The notes beneath the pieces are model-generated. The model did no database searches. It had not been told where the DNA came from and saw only the letters and a program-made list of their open reading frames with translations. From positions 1 to 52,487 of the forward strand of contig NZ_JAKDLO010000005.1 in the NCBI RefSeq assembly GCF_030452765.1: a stretch of 52,487 nucleotides of DNA, in the 5' to 3' direction. The stretch is from Intrasporangium sp. GTDB taxonomy: Bacteria > Actinomycetota > Actinomycetes > Actinomycetales > Dermatophilaceae. A program made the position numbers and the translations under genes. Positions 8,630-18,110 of this stretch are shown here, one piece after another (position 1 is the first letter of the stretch; every line of letters starts with the position of its first letter).

Positions 8630-9838
8630 GTGACCGAGGCATTCGTCTACGACCACGTCCGTACCCCTCGAGGCCGCGGGAAGAAGGGGTCGCTGCACGG
8701 CACCAAGCCGATCGACCTCACCGTGGGTCTCATCGACGAGCTGCGCACCCGCAACCCCAACCTCGACGTCGACCGGGTCGATGACGTCGTCATGGGGATC
8801 GTCTCGCCGGTCGGCGACCAGGGGTCCGTGCTGCCGCGCATTGCCGCGCTGGCCGCCGGGCTGCCCGACCACGTGGCCGGGGTGCAGCTCGACCGGTTCT
8901 GCGCGAGCGGGCTCGAGTCGGTCAACACCGCTGCGCAGAAGGTGCGCTCCGGTTGGGACAGCCTGCTGCTGGCTGGTGGGGTCGAGTCGATGTCGCGCGT
9001 GCCGATCGGCTCCGACGGCGGCGCGTGGGCGATGGACCCGGCGACGAACTACGACACGTACTTCGTGCCGCAGGGTGTGTCCGCGGACCTCATCGCGACC
9101 ATGGAGGGCTTCAGCCGCACCGACGTCGACGCGTACGCGGTGCGCTCCCAGGAGCTGGCGGCCAAGGCGTGGTCCGACGGCCGGTTCGCGCACTCGGTGA
9201 TCCCGGTGCGGGACGTCAACGGGCTCGTCGTGCTCGACCATGACGAGCACATGCGCCCCGGCTCCACGATCGAGTCGCTGGCCGCCCTGAAGCCCTCGTT
9301 CGCGGCGGTCGGTGAGGCCGGCGGCTTCGACGCCGTCGCGCTGCAGAAGTACCACCACGTCGAGAAGATCAACCACGTCCACACCGCGGCCAACAGCTCT
9401 GGCATCGTGGACGGCGCGTGCCTCGTGGTGGTCGGCTCGGGTGAGATCGGCAAGGAGCTGGGCCTGACGCCCCGGGCGCGGATCGTCGCGACGGCCACGA
9501 GCGGGGCCGACCCGACGATCATGCTGACCGGGCCGACGCCCGCGACGCGCAAGCTGCTCAAGACCGCCGGGCTCACCGTCGACGACATCGACCTGTTCGA
9601 GATCAACGAGGCGTTCGCCGCGGTCGTGCTGAAGTACCAGAAGGACCTCGACATCCCGGACGAGAAGCTCAACGTCAACGGCGGCGCGATCGCAATGGGC
9701 CACCCGCTCGGCGCGACCGGCGCGATGATCCTCGGCACCACCCTCGACGAGCTCGAGCGCCGGGAGGCGCGCCGGGCCGTCGTCACCCTGTGCATCGGCG
9801 GCGGCATGGGCGTGGCCACGCTCATCGAGCGCGTCTGA
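8630..9838 (+). CDS. Acetyl-CoA C-acyltransferase (thiolase)
   Basis: 402 residues from a GTG at 8630 with an AAAGAAGAG box. It carries out thiolytic cleavage of 3-ketoacyl-CoA, the last step of beta-oxidation. The active-site Cys is in [11 protein letters not shown] (about residue 88). The NEAFAA motif, GHPLGATGA (catalytic His) and CIGGGMG (second Cys) are all intact. It sits 32 bases upstream of the FadB-like gene, so this is a fadA-fadB type operon encoding a beta-oxidation complex. Confidence 0.94.
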   Translation: MTEAFVYDHVRTPRGRGKKGSLHGTKPIDLTVGLIDELRTRNPNLDVDRVDDVVMGIVSPVGDQGSVLPRIAALAAGLPDHVAGVQLDRFCASGLESVNTAAQKVRSGWDSLLLAGGVESMSRVPIGSDGGAWAMDPATNYDTYFVPQGVSADLIATMEGFSRTDVDAYAVRSQELAAKAWSDGRFAHSVIPVRDVNGLVVLDHDEHMRPGSTIESLAALKPSFAAVGEAGGFDAVALQKYHHVEKINHVHTAANSSGIVDGACLVVVGSGEIGKELGLTPRARIVATATSGADPTIMLTGPTPATRKLLKTAGLTVDDIDLFEINEAFAAVVLKYQKDLDIPDEKLNVNGGAIAMGHPLGATGAMILGTTLDELERREARRAVVTLCIGGGMGVATLIERV

Positions 9839-9870
9839 ACCCCAACGGAACCGAAGGAAGCCATACCACC

Positions 9871-12042
9871 ATGCCCAGCAGCAATACCATCCAGTGGGAG
9901 CAGGACACCGACGGGGTCGTCGTGCTCACCCTCGACGACCCGAACCAGTCGGCCAACACGATGAACTCCGACTACGTCGCCTCGATGCGGGCGGCGGTCG
10001 ACCGGCTCGTCGCCGAGCGGGACTCCGTCACCGGCGTCGTCATCACGTCGGCGAAGAAGACGTTCTTCGCCGGAGGCGACCTCAACGACATGTATGCCGC
10101 CGGGCCTGGTGACGCCCAGCAGCTCTACGACACGATCACCGAGATCAAGGCGCAGCTGCGCACCCTCGAGACGCTCGGCCGCCCGGTCGTGGCCGCAGTC
10201 AACGGAGCGGCCCTGGGCGGGGGACTGGAGATCGCGCTCGCGTGCCACCACAGGGTGATCGCCGACGTGCCCGGCGCCCAGGTCGGCCTGCCCGAGGTGA
10301 CCCTCGGCCTGCTGCCCGGCGGCGGGGGCGTCGTGCGGGTCACGCGGATGCTCGGCGTCCTCGACGCGGTGACCAAGGTGCTCAGCCAGGGGCAGCGGTA
10401 CCGGCCGGCACAGGCCGAGGAGCTCGGGCTCGTCGATCAGGTCGTCGCCTCGATAGACGAGCTGCTCCCCGCCGCCAAGGCGTGGATCGCGGCCCACCCC
10501 GACGCGGCGGCGCCGTGGGACGTCAAGGGCTTCAAGATCCCGGGGGGCACCCCGAGCAACCCGGCCTTCGCGGCCAACCTGCCTGCCTTCCCGGCAAACC
10601 TGCGCAAGCAGCTCAAGGGCGCCAACTACCCTGCCCCCCGGGCGATCCTGGCCGCATCCGTCGAGAGCACCCAGGTCGACGTCGACACCGCCCTGGACAT
10701 CGAGTCGCGCTACCTCGTCTCGCTCATCACCGGTCAGGTCAGCAAGAACATGACCAAGGCGTTCTTCTTCGACCTGAACACGATCAAGGGCGGCGGCTCC
10801 CGCCCCGAGGGCTTCCCGAAGCACCGCGCGAGCAAGGTCGCCGTGCTCGGCGCCGGCATGATGGGCGCCGGGATCGCCTACGTGTGCGCCAAGGCCGGCA
10901 TCGAGGTGCTCCTCAAGGACGTCAGCCTCGAGGCCGCCGAACGCGGCAAGGCCTACTCCGCCGGACTGCTCGAGAAGGCCGTCGCCCGCGGCAAGTCGAC
11001 CCAGGAGCAGGCGCAGGCACTGCTGGCCCGCATCACCCCGACCAGCGAGGCGGACGACCTGGCCGGAGCCGACCTCGTCATCGAGGCGGTCTTCGAGTCG
11101 GTCGAACTCAAGCACCAGGTGTTCCAGGAGATCGAGGGCGTCGTCGCGCCGGATGCGGTGCTCGGCTCGAACACCTCGACGCTGCCGATCACCTCGCTCG
11201 CCGAGGGGGTGCAGCGGCGCCAGGACTTCATCGGGCTGCACTTCTTCTCCCCCGTCGACAAGATGCCGCTGCTCGAGATCATCGCCGGCGAGCAGACCAG
11301 CGACGCGACGCTTGCCAAGGCGTTCGACATCGCGCTGCAGATCGGCAAGACCCCGATCGTCGTCAACGACACTCGTGGCTTCTTCACCAGCCGGGTCATC
11401 GGCACCTTCCTCAACGAGGCGATCGCCATGGTCGGTGAGGGCGTCGCCGCCGCGAGCATCGAGCAGGCCGGGCTGCAGGCCGGCTACCCCGCCGCGCCGC
11501 TGCAGCTGGCCGACGAGCTCAACCTGTCGCTGATGAGCAAGATCGACAAGGAGACCAGGGCCGGGCTGCAGGCCGACCCGACCGGGCGACGCTACGAGCA
11601 CCACCCGGCCAACGACATCGTCGACGAGATGCTTGCGCAGGGCCGCAAGGACAAGCTCGGCGGAGCCGGCTTCTACGACTACGAGGACGGCAAGCGCATC
11701 GGTCTCTGGAGCGGCCTGGCCGAGAAGTACGGCACCGCAACGGAGCTGCCGTTCGAGGACATGAAGGAACGGATGCTCTTCGCCGAGGCCCTCGAGACGG
11801 TCAAGTGCTTCGACGAAGGGGTGCTGCGCAGCGTCGCGGACGCCAACATCGGCTCGATCCTGGGCATCGGGTTCCCCGGCTGGACCGGAGGCGTGGCCCA
11901 GTACGTCGACGGATACCCGGGCGGCGTCGCCGGCTTCGTCGCGCGAGCCCGCGAGCTCGCCGCACGCTACGGGGACCGGTTCCTGCCGCCGGCCTCACTG
12001 GTCGCGCGCGCCGAGCGCGAAGGCACCGAACCTGCTGCCTGA
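9871..12042 (+). CDS. FadB/FadJ-like enoyl-CoA hydratase / 3-hydroxyacyl-CoA dehydrogenase
   Basis: 723 residues. The N-terminal crotonase domain (about 5-200) has FFAGGDLND and the oxyanion-hole segment AALGGGLEIALACHHRV. The NAD-binding domain has VAVLGAGMMGAGIAYVCAKAG (about 322-342), followed by 3HCDH C-terminal domains (NDTRGFFTSRV, about 492, and a second one at 610-710). It hydrates enoyl-CoA and oxidises 3-hydroxyacyl-CoA, pairing with the thiolase directly upstream. The ATG at 9871 follows a GAAGGAAG box. Length and domain order are normal for the alpha subunit of the trifunctional complex. Confidence 0.94.
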   Translation: MPSSNTIQWEQDTDGVVVLTLDDPNQSANTMNSDYVASMRAAVDRLVAERDSVTGVVITSAKKTFFAGGDLNDMYAAGPGDAQQLYDTITEIKAQLRTLETLGRPVVAAVNGAALGGGLEIALACHHRVIADVPGAQVGLPEVTLGLLPGGGGVVRVTRMLGVLDAVTKVLSQGQRYRPAQAEELGLVDQVVASIDELLPAAKAWIAAHPDAAAPWDVKGFKIPGGTPSNPAFAANLPAFPANLRKQLKGANYPAPRAILAASVESTQVDVDTALDIESRYLVSLITGQVSKNMTKAFFFDLNTIKGGGSRPEGFPKHRASKVAVLGAGMMGAGIAYVCAKAGIEVLLKDVSLEAAERGKAYSAGLLEKAVARGKSTQEQAQALLARITPTSEADDLAGADLVIEAVFESVELKHQVFQEIEGVVAPDAVLGSNTSTLPITSLAEGVQRRQDFIGLHFFSPVDKMPLLEIIAGEQTSDATLAKAFDIALQIGKTPIVVNDTRGFFTSRVIGTFLNEAIAMVGEGVAAASIEQAGLQAGYPAAPLQLADELNLSLMSKIDKETRAGLQADPTGRRYEHHPANDIVDEMLAQGRKDKLGGAGFYDYEDGKRIGLWSGLAEKYGTATELPFEDMKERMLFAEALETVKCFDEGVLRSVADANIGSILGIGFPGWTGGVAQYVDGYPGGVAGFVARARELAARYGDRFLPPASLVARAEREGTEPAA

Positions 12043-12083
12043 CCCGCCAGGCGGCGGGGGACGCACCGAGTGGAGGTGACCCG

Positions 12084-13346
12084 GTGAAGGGCCAACCGCA
12101 CCCGTCCCCACCGCTGGGCCTCGTGGTGCTGGGGATCGTCATGATCGCCCTACCACTGCGTGGGCCGATCGTCGCGATCACCCCGGTGCTCGACCAGGTC
12201 GCCGCCGACCTGGGCCTCGGTGCCGGAGCGGCCGGACTGCTGGGCACGCTGCCGGTGCTGGCGTTCGCGGTGGCATCTCCACTGGCGGCGTTCACGATCA
12301 GCCGGATCGGGCCCGAAGTGGCGACCCTGCTGACCTTCGTCGGCATCTTCGTCAGCCAGCTGGTCCGGGCGATCCCCACAACGGCGACGATGTTCGCCGG
12401 GACGGTCGCCCTCGGACTCACGATCACCCTCGGCAACATCGTCGTCCCGGTGGTCATCCAGCGAGACGTCCCCAAGGGCCGTGTCGGTGCGGTGACCGGG
12501 ATCTACGCCGCCACGATGAACGTCGGTTCGCTGCTGACCGCATTGGCGACGGCGCCGCTCGCCGAGGCACTCGGATGGCCGATGGCGCTGGCCGTCTGGT
12601 CGGTGCTGACCGCCGTCTGCCTGGCCGTCTGGGCGGTGCCGACACGTCTTCGGGCCGGGTCCGGCCCGCCGTGGCGAGCGCCACGACGCCGGGCGCCGGA
12701 GCGTTCGGTGGACGGACCGGGCGAGACAGCGGACTCAGTTCCGCCCGCCGCATCGAGGCGCGCCACCCGCATCCGGGCCACGTGGCTGCTCTCGGCAGCG
12801 TTCTCGGCGCAGGCGTTCACCTACTACGCGTACACGACGTGGCTGCCGAGCTATCTCAGCGACACCGCCGGGCTGGCCGCGACCGGGGCCGGTGCGCTCG
12901 CGTCGAGCTTCCAGGCCTGGGGCGTCGTGGGCGGCCTGCTCGTGCCCGTGCTCTTCCGGTGGATCGGCCTGCGCGGCACCACCGCTGCCGTCGGCGCCCT
13001 GTGGCTGACCATGTCGATCGGGCTCGTCCTGGCGCCCGGCCTGATCGCACTCTGGCTCGGTCTCGGCGGCATCGGCCAGGCCGGCGGGTTCATCGTGGTG
13101 TTCAGCGCCGTCGCCCTGGCCGCCCGCGACTCAGCCGAGACTGCCGGCATGTCGGCCGTCATCCAGACCCTGGGGTACGTCGTGGCGGCGAGCGCCGGTC
13201 CGGCGATCGGGGCGCTGCGCGAGGCGACAGGAGGGTGGGGGGTCCCGATGGCCGCACTCGTGGCGACCACCGCGCTCTTCACCGCGACAGCGCTCGCTGC
13301 CGCGTTCCACGTGGGCGCAGACGTGCGTCGCCGCGCGGCCGCCTGA
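12084..13346 (+). CDS. Major facilitator superfamily transporter (CynX/NimT-like)
   Basis: 420 residues from a GTG at 12084 with a GGAGG box 6 bases away. About twelve hydrophobic segments are split by a charged cytoplasmic loop (PTRLRAGS to ATRIR, about 190-235). The pattern (LRGPIVAITPVL in helix 1, YYAYTTWLPSYL after the loop, Gly-rich helix 9-10) resembles the CynX/NimT/YycB branch, members of which move cyanate, nitroimidazoles or other small solutes. It lies 41 bases after the FadB-like gene, so it may import the acid degraded by this cluster. Substrate uncertain. Confidence 0.85.
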   Translation: MKGQPHPSPPLGLVVLGIVMIALPLRGPIVAITPVLDQVAADLGLGAGAAGLLGTLPVLAFAVASPLAAFTISRIGPEVATLLTFVGIFVSQLVRAIPTTATMFAGTVALGLTITLGNIVVPVVIQRDVPKGRVGAVTGIYAATMNVGSLLTALATAPLAEALGWPMALAVWSVLTAVCLAVWAVPTRLRAGSGPPWRAPRRRAPERSVDGPGETADSVPPAASRRATRIRATWLLSAAFSAQAFTYYAYTTWLPSYLSDTAGLAATGAGALASSFQAWGVVGGLLVPVLFRWIGLRGTTAAVGALWLTMSIGLVLAPGLIALWLGLGGIGQAGGFIVVFSAVALAARDSAETAGMSAVIQTLGYVVAASAGPAIGALREATGGWGVPMAALVATTALFTATALAAAFHVGADVRRRAAA

Positions 13347-13381
13347 CCCGGGAAGCGCGCGTGCGCTGGAAGGCAGCTCAA

Positions 13382-13407
13382 CGGCATACCAATGATGGTG
13401 TATGCCG
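13382..13407. terminator. GGCATAC hairpin, copy 4
   Basis: CGGCATAC (13382-13389), 10-base loop, GTATGCCG (13400-13407). It lies in the 111-base gap between the converging MFS and lipoprotein hydrolase genes, a terminator position. Confidence 0.55.
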
Positions 13408-13457
13408 CTGTGCTGGGTCTGCGCCCGCGTCCGCGCTGGGGGTGGGGTCGGGTCGGC

Positions 13458-14531
13458 TCAGCCGAGATGCCGGCTCAGGAAGGCCTCGGTGCGGCGGATC
13501 GACAGTGGCCACTGGGTCGTGAAGGTGTGTCGCTGGCCCTTGTAGACCTCGTAGGTCACCTGCTTGCCGGCCGCCTTGAGCGCCTCGACGGTCTGCTCGG
13601 ACCATGCGATGGGGCACTCCTCGTCGGCGGTGCCGTGGTGGATGAGGACCGGAGCGGTGACCCTGTCGAAGTAGGTGCGCGGGCTCGTCGCCGCCCAGGC
13701 CGTCGGGTTCGCCTCCGGGGTGCCGAGCCGCTTGACGATGTCGCGGACCGCTCCCGCGTTGGACGAGTCGCGGCGGATCCACTTGTCGAAGTTGTCGACC
13801 GTATCGGAGCTGACCGGGCTGTAGGCGACCGCGGCCGTGAACAGGTCCGGCCGTGCGACGATCGCGCCGTAGACCACCCCGCCACCCATCGACCGGCCGA
13901 TGATGCCGAGACGGTCCGGGTCGACCGAGTCGAGCTCGCGCAGAGCCAGACCCGCGTTGACGGCGTCCTTGACGTAGCCGGTCCGCAACTCGGTGGCGAG
14001 GTCGGGGTCGTCGCTCGACTGGGCGTGGTTGCGGTAGTCGATGTGCAGCGTGACGTAGCCGCGGCGCGCGAGGTAGTCCCGCTCGCGGAGCATCGTCGCG
14101 CCGTTGGTGTACTGCTCGATCGGGACGTACCCGTGCGCGAGGACCACGGCCGGGAAGGGGCCCTTGCCCCGCGGGATGTTGATGCGGCCCGAGATCCTCA
14201 GGCCGTCGCCCTGGTAGGTGACGTAGTACTGGCGGTAGGCGCTCGTGCTGCCGCCCTCGCGGCCGAGTCGGAGGTTGCGCCCGTCGTAGTCGGCGTCGAT
14301 GAGCGCCTGGATGCTCGCCGGGTCGGGTCGTCGCGGCGTCGTCGGGGATGCCGTCACCGTGGGATGCGGCCTCGTCGTGACCGTTGTGGTCGCGCCGATG
14401 CCGGGTCGGGGTGACGTCGGGGTCGTCGTCTGCGTCGAGGCTGCCGGGGTCGGCTCATCGACCGTGCTCGTGCAGGCACCGAGGCCGAGCACGGCTGCCA
14501 CCGCACCCGCCGCCACTGCCCTCGTCTGCAC
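13458..14531 (-). CDS. Secreted lipoprotein alpha/beta hydrolase (prolyl-oligopeptidase/dienelactone-hydrolase-like)
   Basis: From the GTG at 14531 the protein has 357 residues. The start has a classical lipoprotein signal peptide with lipobox LGAC (Cys near residue 19), then a Thr/Pro-rich linker of ~45 residues and an alpha/beta hydrolase domain. Catalytic candidates are Ser in GRSMGGG, Asp in HHGTADEECP and His in GQRHTF; the oxyanion region is LAHGY. It is predicted to be anchored outside the membrane and to hydrolyse an ester or peptide. The ATG at 14588 is an alternative start with a better-spaced GGAG, but it gives an unusually long n-region. It is divergent from the SDR at 14633 with about 100 bases between. 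Confidence 0.85.
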   Translation of the reverse strand: MQTRAVAAGAVAAVLGLGACTSTVDEPTPAASTQTTTPTSPRPGIGATTTVTTRPHPTVTASPTTPRRPDPASIQALIDADYDGRNLRLGREGGSTSAYRQYYVTYQGDGLRISGRINIPRGKGPFPAVVLAHGYVPIEQYTNGATMLRERDYLARRGYVTLHIDYRNHAQSSDDPDLATELRTGYVKDAVNAGLALRELDSVDPDRLGIIGRSMGGGVVYGAIVARPDLFTAAVAYSPVSSDTVDNFDKWIRRDSSNAGAVRDIVKRLGTPEANPTAWAATSPRTYFDRVTAPVLIHHGTADEECPIAWSEQTVEALKAAGKQVTYEVYKGQRHTFTTQWPLSIRRTEAFLSRHLG

Positions 14532-14632
14532 CCTCAGAGTGTCACCGGCTTCCGTGTCGGATGCCAAGGCCGGGGCCCTGGCCGCCATCAGCTCCCATCG
14601 GTACGATCCGGCCACGGACAGAAGGAGTGGCC

Positions 14633-15376
14633 ATGGACCTGCACGACAAGGTCGTCATCGTGACGGGCGGCGCCTCGGGCATCGGCGGCGCCGTCTCGCG
14701 GGTGCTCATCCGGCGCGGAGCCAAGGTCGTGGCCGTCGACATCGACGAGGCGGCGGGGGCCGTGCTCGAGCGGGAGGTCGGCGACGCGGTCACCTTCCTC
14801 GCCGGCGACGTCAGCGAGGACGCAGTGGCACGGCGGGCCGTCGAGACGGCCGTCGCCACGTACGGGTCACTGACCAGCCTCGTCAACAACGCGCACGCCT
14901 CGCGGCAGGGCCGCTTCGTCGACCTGACCGAGCAGGACTGGGCCCTGTCGTTCGACACCGGCTTCACGGCGACCCGCCAGTTCATGCGCGCCGCCTACCC
15001 TGAGCTGCGCAAGCAGGGTGGGTCCGTGGTCAACTTCGGCTCCGGCGCCGGCCTCGAGGGCCAACCGACCCAAGCCGCATACGCCGCGGCCAAGGAGGCG
15101 ATCCGGGGGCTCAGCCGGGTCGCCGCCACCGAGTGGGCGCCGGAGCAGATCCGGGTCAACGTCGTGTGCCCCATCGCCCTGACGCCAGGGGTCATCGGAT
15201 GGCGGGAGGCCTACCCGCAGATGTTCGCCGACGTCGTCGCCAAGATCCCGCTCGGGCGGTTCGGCGACCCCGAGGGCGACGTCGCGCCCATCGTCGCCTT
15301 CCTCGTCAGCGACGACTCCGTCTACATGACGGGCCAGACGCTCATGGCCGACGGTGGCACCACGAAGCTGCGCTGA
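14633..15376 (+). CDS. SDR oxidoreductase
   Basis: 247 residues. The cofactor motif is TGGASGIG (12-19) and the active site is YAAAKEA (about 147-153). The third motif is NNAHAS instead of NNAG, an uncommon variant. The C-terminus YMTGQTLMADGGTT is the standard SDR end. The ATG at 14633 has a GAAGGAG box 8 bases upstream. It stands alone, with a divergent lipoprotein hydrolase upstream and 249 non-coding bases before the SARP regulator. Substrate unknown. Confidence 0.9.
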   Translation: MDLHDKVVIVTGGASGIGGAVSRVLIRRGAKVVAVDIDEAAGAVLEREVGDAVTFLAGDVSEDAVARRAVETAVATYGSLTSLVNNAHASRQGRFVDLTEQDWALSFDTGFTATRQFMRAAYPELRKQGGSVVNFGSGAGLEGQPTQAAYAAAKEAIRGLSRVAATEWAPEQIRVNVVCPIALTPGVIGWREAYPQMFADVVAKIPLGRFGDPEGDVAPIVAFLVSDDSVYMTGQTLMADGGTTKLR

Positions 15377-15625
15377 CCCAGTCACGCGGGCCGATGATCC
15401 ACGGCTACCTGCCGGCCGACCTGACCCGTTACGCTCAATGCACCAAATTGACACTGTGCTCCGGGACAATTCTCGGCAAATCAGGCCCCCCACCCGGTGC
15501 ATCCCTGACATCCTGACTCTGTTGGAGGCAGCCACCACGGTCCTGCAGGGCGTGGGACCTCCGTGCGCGACCTTGAAGGCCGACGCACGACCCCGGCGCC
15601 CTGGTGGGGCCAGGAGGGGTCAACC
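15377..15625. promoter_or_regulatory. Leader region of the SARP regulator
   Basis: 249 bases without a gene. A TTGACA (15448-15453) in a relatively AT-rich patch is a candidate -35; the -10 at the expected distance is poor. No TGAC-type 11-bp repeats like those of the eCIS promoter were seen here, so autoregulation by the SARP is not suggested by sequence. Confidence 0.35.
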
Positions 15626-16450
15626 ATGGACACTGCCATGCGCACGGAGCCGACCGGTCCGACCACCGTGTCGCTCGTCCGCGACTTCGAGATCCGAAGT
15701 GGTGGCGCCGTGCTCGACCTACCGCCGATCGCCCAGCGCGTGATCTGCTTCCTCGCGATCCACTCGCGACCGGTCAGGCGACCCTTCGTCAGCGGCAGCC
15801 TGTGGCCCGACACCGACGAGCGCCGCGCCAGCGCGAGCCTGCGCAGCGCACTCTGGCGGGTCCCCTCCCCCGGCGGGCAGCCGATCGTGTGCACGTCGAG
15901 CACCCACGTCTGGCTCGACGAGTCCGTGGCCGTCGACGTCCACGGACTCATCGACGCGAGCGCCACGATGTTCCAGCCGGGTCGTGAACCTCCCACGTGG
16001 ACCGAGGTGGCCCGCATCCTCCTGGCCTACGGGCACGACCTGCTGACCGGCTGGTACGACGAGTGGGCCCTGGCCGAGCGGGAGCGGTTCCGTCAGGTCC
16101 GCCTGCATGTCCTCGACCGGATAGGCGAACGGCTCTTCACCGACGGCCGGTGCGACGAAGCGCTCGAGGTGGCGCTCACCGTCGTCGCGGCCGAGCCGCT
16201 GCGCGAGAGCACGCAACGACTGCTCGTCCGCATCCACCTGCACGAGGGGAACGTCGCCGAGGCCTTCCGGATCTACTGCGCCTACGCCGAACGCCTCGAC
16301 AAAGAGGTGGGCGCGGCGCCGTCACCGGTCATGACCGGGCTGCTCCTGCCGTACTGCCACCCGTCGCGACTCGAGCACCACGCGGGAAGCGCCACGGGCA
16401 GCCACGGGCTGTCGCCGGCAGACAGCGTCGTGCGCCAACAGCCACGGTGA
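15626..16450 (+). CDS. SARP-type transcriptional regulator (winged helix + BTAD)
   Basis: 274 residues from the ATG at 15626, which follows CAGGAGGGG. Residues about 15-105 have the OmpR-type winged-helix layout of SARPs (LDLPPIAQRVICFLAIHS, LWPDTDERRASASLRSALWR, then a strand pair ending VAVDVHGL). Residues about 115-245 are the helical BTAD domain with TPR-like hairpins (LLTGWYDEWALAERERFRQ, AEPLRESTQRLLVRIHLHEGN, YCAYAERLDKEVGAAPSP). SARPs activate by binding 7-bp direct repeats at 11-bp pitch. Exactly such repeats occur in the divergent eCIS promoter at 18111-18153, so this is probably the activator of the eCIS cluster. The short C-terminal tail has no sensor or ATPase domain. Confidence 0.85.
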   Translation: MDTAMRTEPTGPTTVSLVRDFEIRSGGAVLDLPPIAQRVICFLAIHSRPVRRPFVSGSLWPDTDERRASASLRSALWRVPSPGGQPIVCTSSTHVWLDESVAVDVHGLIDASATMFQPGREPPTWTEVARILLAYGHDLLTGWYDEWALAERERFRQVRLHVLDRIGERLFTDGRCDEALEVALTVVAAEPLRESTQRLLVRIHLHEGNVAEAFRIYCAYAERLDKEVGAAPSPVMTGLLLPYCHPSRLEHHAGSATGSHGLSPADSVVRQQPR

Positions 16451-16611
16451 CGCCCGGGTGACACCGGGCGTCTAGCCTTCCACCCGACACGCCGATGAAC
16501 CTCAGCCCTGAGCCAATTCGCTACAGGCCCTAGCCCACGAGGAGCGGAGGCCTCGCCCCCACATCGCATCACAGCCCGAGCCGCCGACCATGCCGGGGCC
16601 CTGAGGATGGC

Positions 16612-16950
16612 CCTGCCCGACGATGTCGCTGCAGCGGATCCTCTACGGCGGCTCCTCGATCTCGGAGGGGGTGCTGCGGCGGGTGCAGGAGCGGCTGCGC
16701 TGAGGTCGAGGGCGCCCTGTCCAAGCACCCCGGTGTGGCGGCATCAGCCGTCATCGGCCTGCACGACGAGAAGTTCGGCGAGCGGGTCCACGCCGTCGTC
16801 GTCCGCGCGCCCGGGGCGGAGGTGACCGAGGCCGAGCTCATCGCATCAGGGGCCTCATCGCCGGGTACAAGGCCCCACGCAGCATCGAGTGCCGGGACGC
16901 TGTGCCGATGAACGGTGCCGGCAAGATCCTCAAGCGCGAGTACGGGGCGA
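16612..16950 (+). pseudogene. Decayed C-terminal part of an acyl-CoA synthetase
   Basis: Pieces of an AMP-binding enzyme appear in different frames. PTMSLQRILYGGSSISE is the central segment, from about 16617. After a large deletion comes VEGALSKHPGVAASAVIGLH and KFGERVHAVVVRAPGAEVTE. Beyond a frame change come LIAGYKAPRSIECRDAVP and NGAGKILKREY (the A10 lysine motif, to about 16948). The P-loop and most of the enzyme are absent. It lies between the SARP gene and the DUF4157 protein, so it is likely debris from an insertion or deletion at the boundary of the eCIS locus. Confidence 0.75.
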
Positions 16951-16997
16951 GCACGCAGGGCTCAGGGCGGCAGCCACCTGAGCCGAAGAGGGCCCTG

Positions 16998-18080
16998 TCA
17001 GGGCTTCTTGGGATATGAGACGGTCACGGTGGTGTGATCGATGACGCTGTGGTAGTTCAGGCGCTTCACCGTGGCGATGCTGTTCCAGTCGACGTGGACG
17101 CAACCGTGTGAGCTGAAGTCGATCGGCCCGGCGTGCAGCGCCTCGCCCCTGTTGTAGAAGACCGCGAAACTCATGTTGCTCGGCCGGAACCCGCCGGACT
17201 GCTTCGTGTACCGCTTGCCCGGGCCCTCTCGCTCGGCCGGGTCGTAGTCGACCCCGGCGGTGCCGGAGAAGGTGCCGCTGTTGTAGCCGTCCCCCTCGAT
17301 GCGATGCACGGTGAAGGTGCCCGCGTCGCTGAGGCCCAGTGATCGCGACCCGCCGGCGACCGGGAAGGTGAAGTCGGCCTGCTTGACCGGATTGGCGAAG
17401 TACGACGCGGTCGCGTTCCCCTTCCAGTACTTCGTACCGTCCGCGTCGGTGTCCGACTTCGTGAAGCCGACCTTGACCGTGGCGATCCACGGTTTCGTGT
17501 TCTTGTCGGCCCGAAAGGTGAAGGAGTCTTCCTTGAGCGTCGCGTCGTCGGCGACGCCGAAGTTGAAGGCCGACGCCGGCCGATAGGCCCGGATCGCTGG
17601 CCGGCCCGGTCCCTGCACCACGTGGGCCAGCTCATGGGCCAGCATCCTGCGCACCCGACCGCTCGCGAGGTCCGTGCCGCCGACTCCGAGCACCACGTGG
17701 TTCCCGACGCTGAAGGCCGCTGCGCCCAGCAGCCCTGCCGACTGCCGCGCCCGTGGCCCGGCATGGACCCGCACTCGCGAGAAGTCGTGCCCGAATCGCC
17801 GGCTCATGTCACCACGGATCGCCCGCGGGAGCGGCGCGCTGCGCTCGGCGATCACCGCCCCGGCCCAGCTCGGCAGGTCCGCCAGACCGCCGTCACGCTC
17901 ATGCCTGCCACGCGTTCGATCATGCAGTGGACGACCGCGGCCGGAGCCGCTGAGTGCTCGATCCGCCAGTGCCTCCGCTTCGTGCTCGACCGGGTGGCGG
18001 GGGCCGGTCAGCACCGATCGTGCCATCGTCGGGTCGGGTGAGCCGGTCGCGCGCGACCTGGGAACTGACGTCCGCTCCAT
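16998..18080 (-). CDS. DUF4157 protein with C-terminal L,D-transpeptidase-like (YkuD) domain; candidate eCIS payload
   Basis: 360 residues from the ATG at 18080. DUF4157 occupies about 85-156 (RFGHDFSRVRVH, then AHELAHVVQ with HELAH at 149-153). This domain is strongly associated with eCIS loci, often on effectors. A linker leads to a beta-rich region (190-310) ending in H316-A-G and SSHGCVHV (323-330). That is the HG...SHGC(I/V)R/H signature of L,D-transpeptidases, with Cys327 as nucleophile and His325 nearby. The predicted role is a peptidoglycan cross-link enzyme, or an effector that attacks it. There is no signal peptide, which fits export by the particle rather than Sec. It is transcribed divergently from the eCIS operon across the shared promoter with SARP-like repeats. 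Confidence 0.8.
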   Translation of the reverse strand: MERTSVPRSRATGSPDPTMARSVLTGPRHPVEHEAEALADRALSGSGRGRPLHDRTRGRHERDGGLADLPSWAGAVIAERSAPLPRAIRGDMSRRFGHDFSRVRVHAGPRARQSAGLLGAAAFSVGNHVVLGVGGTDLASGRVRRMLAHELAHVVQGPGRPAIRAYRPASAFNFGVADDATLKEDSFTFRADKNTKPWIATVKVGFTKSDTDADGTKYWKGNATASYFANPVKQADFTFPVAGGSRSLGLSDAGTFTVHRIEGDGYNSGTFSGTAGVDYDPAEREGPGKRYTKQSGGFRPSNMSFAVFYNRGEALHAGPIDFSSHGCVHVDWNSIATVKRLNYHSVIDHTTVTVSYPKKP

Positions 18081-18110
18081 GTACCCATTGTGCTCTCGAC
18101 CGAGTGGGGA

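Noticed and set aside
9049-11604. 851-codon open frame on the minus strand opposite the thiolase and FadB genes
   Set aside because: It is the complement of clearly conserved genes; GC-rich DNA often gives such long antisense frames.
15448-15476. TTGACA as a complete promoter for the SARP gene
   Set aside because: The -10 at 17-base spacing (TCTCGG) is a poor match, so only a candidate -35 is mentioned.
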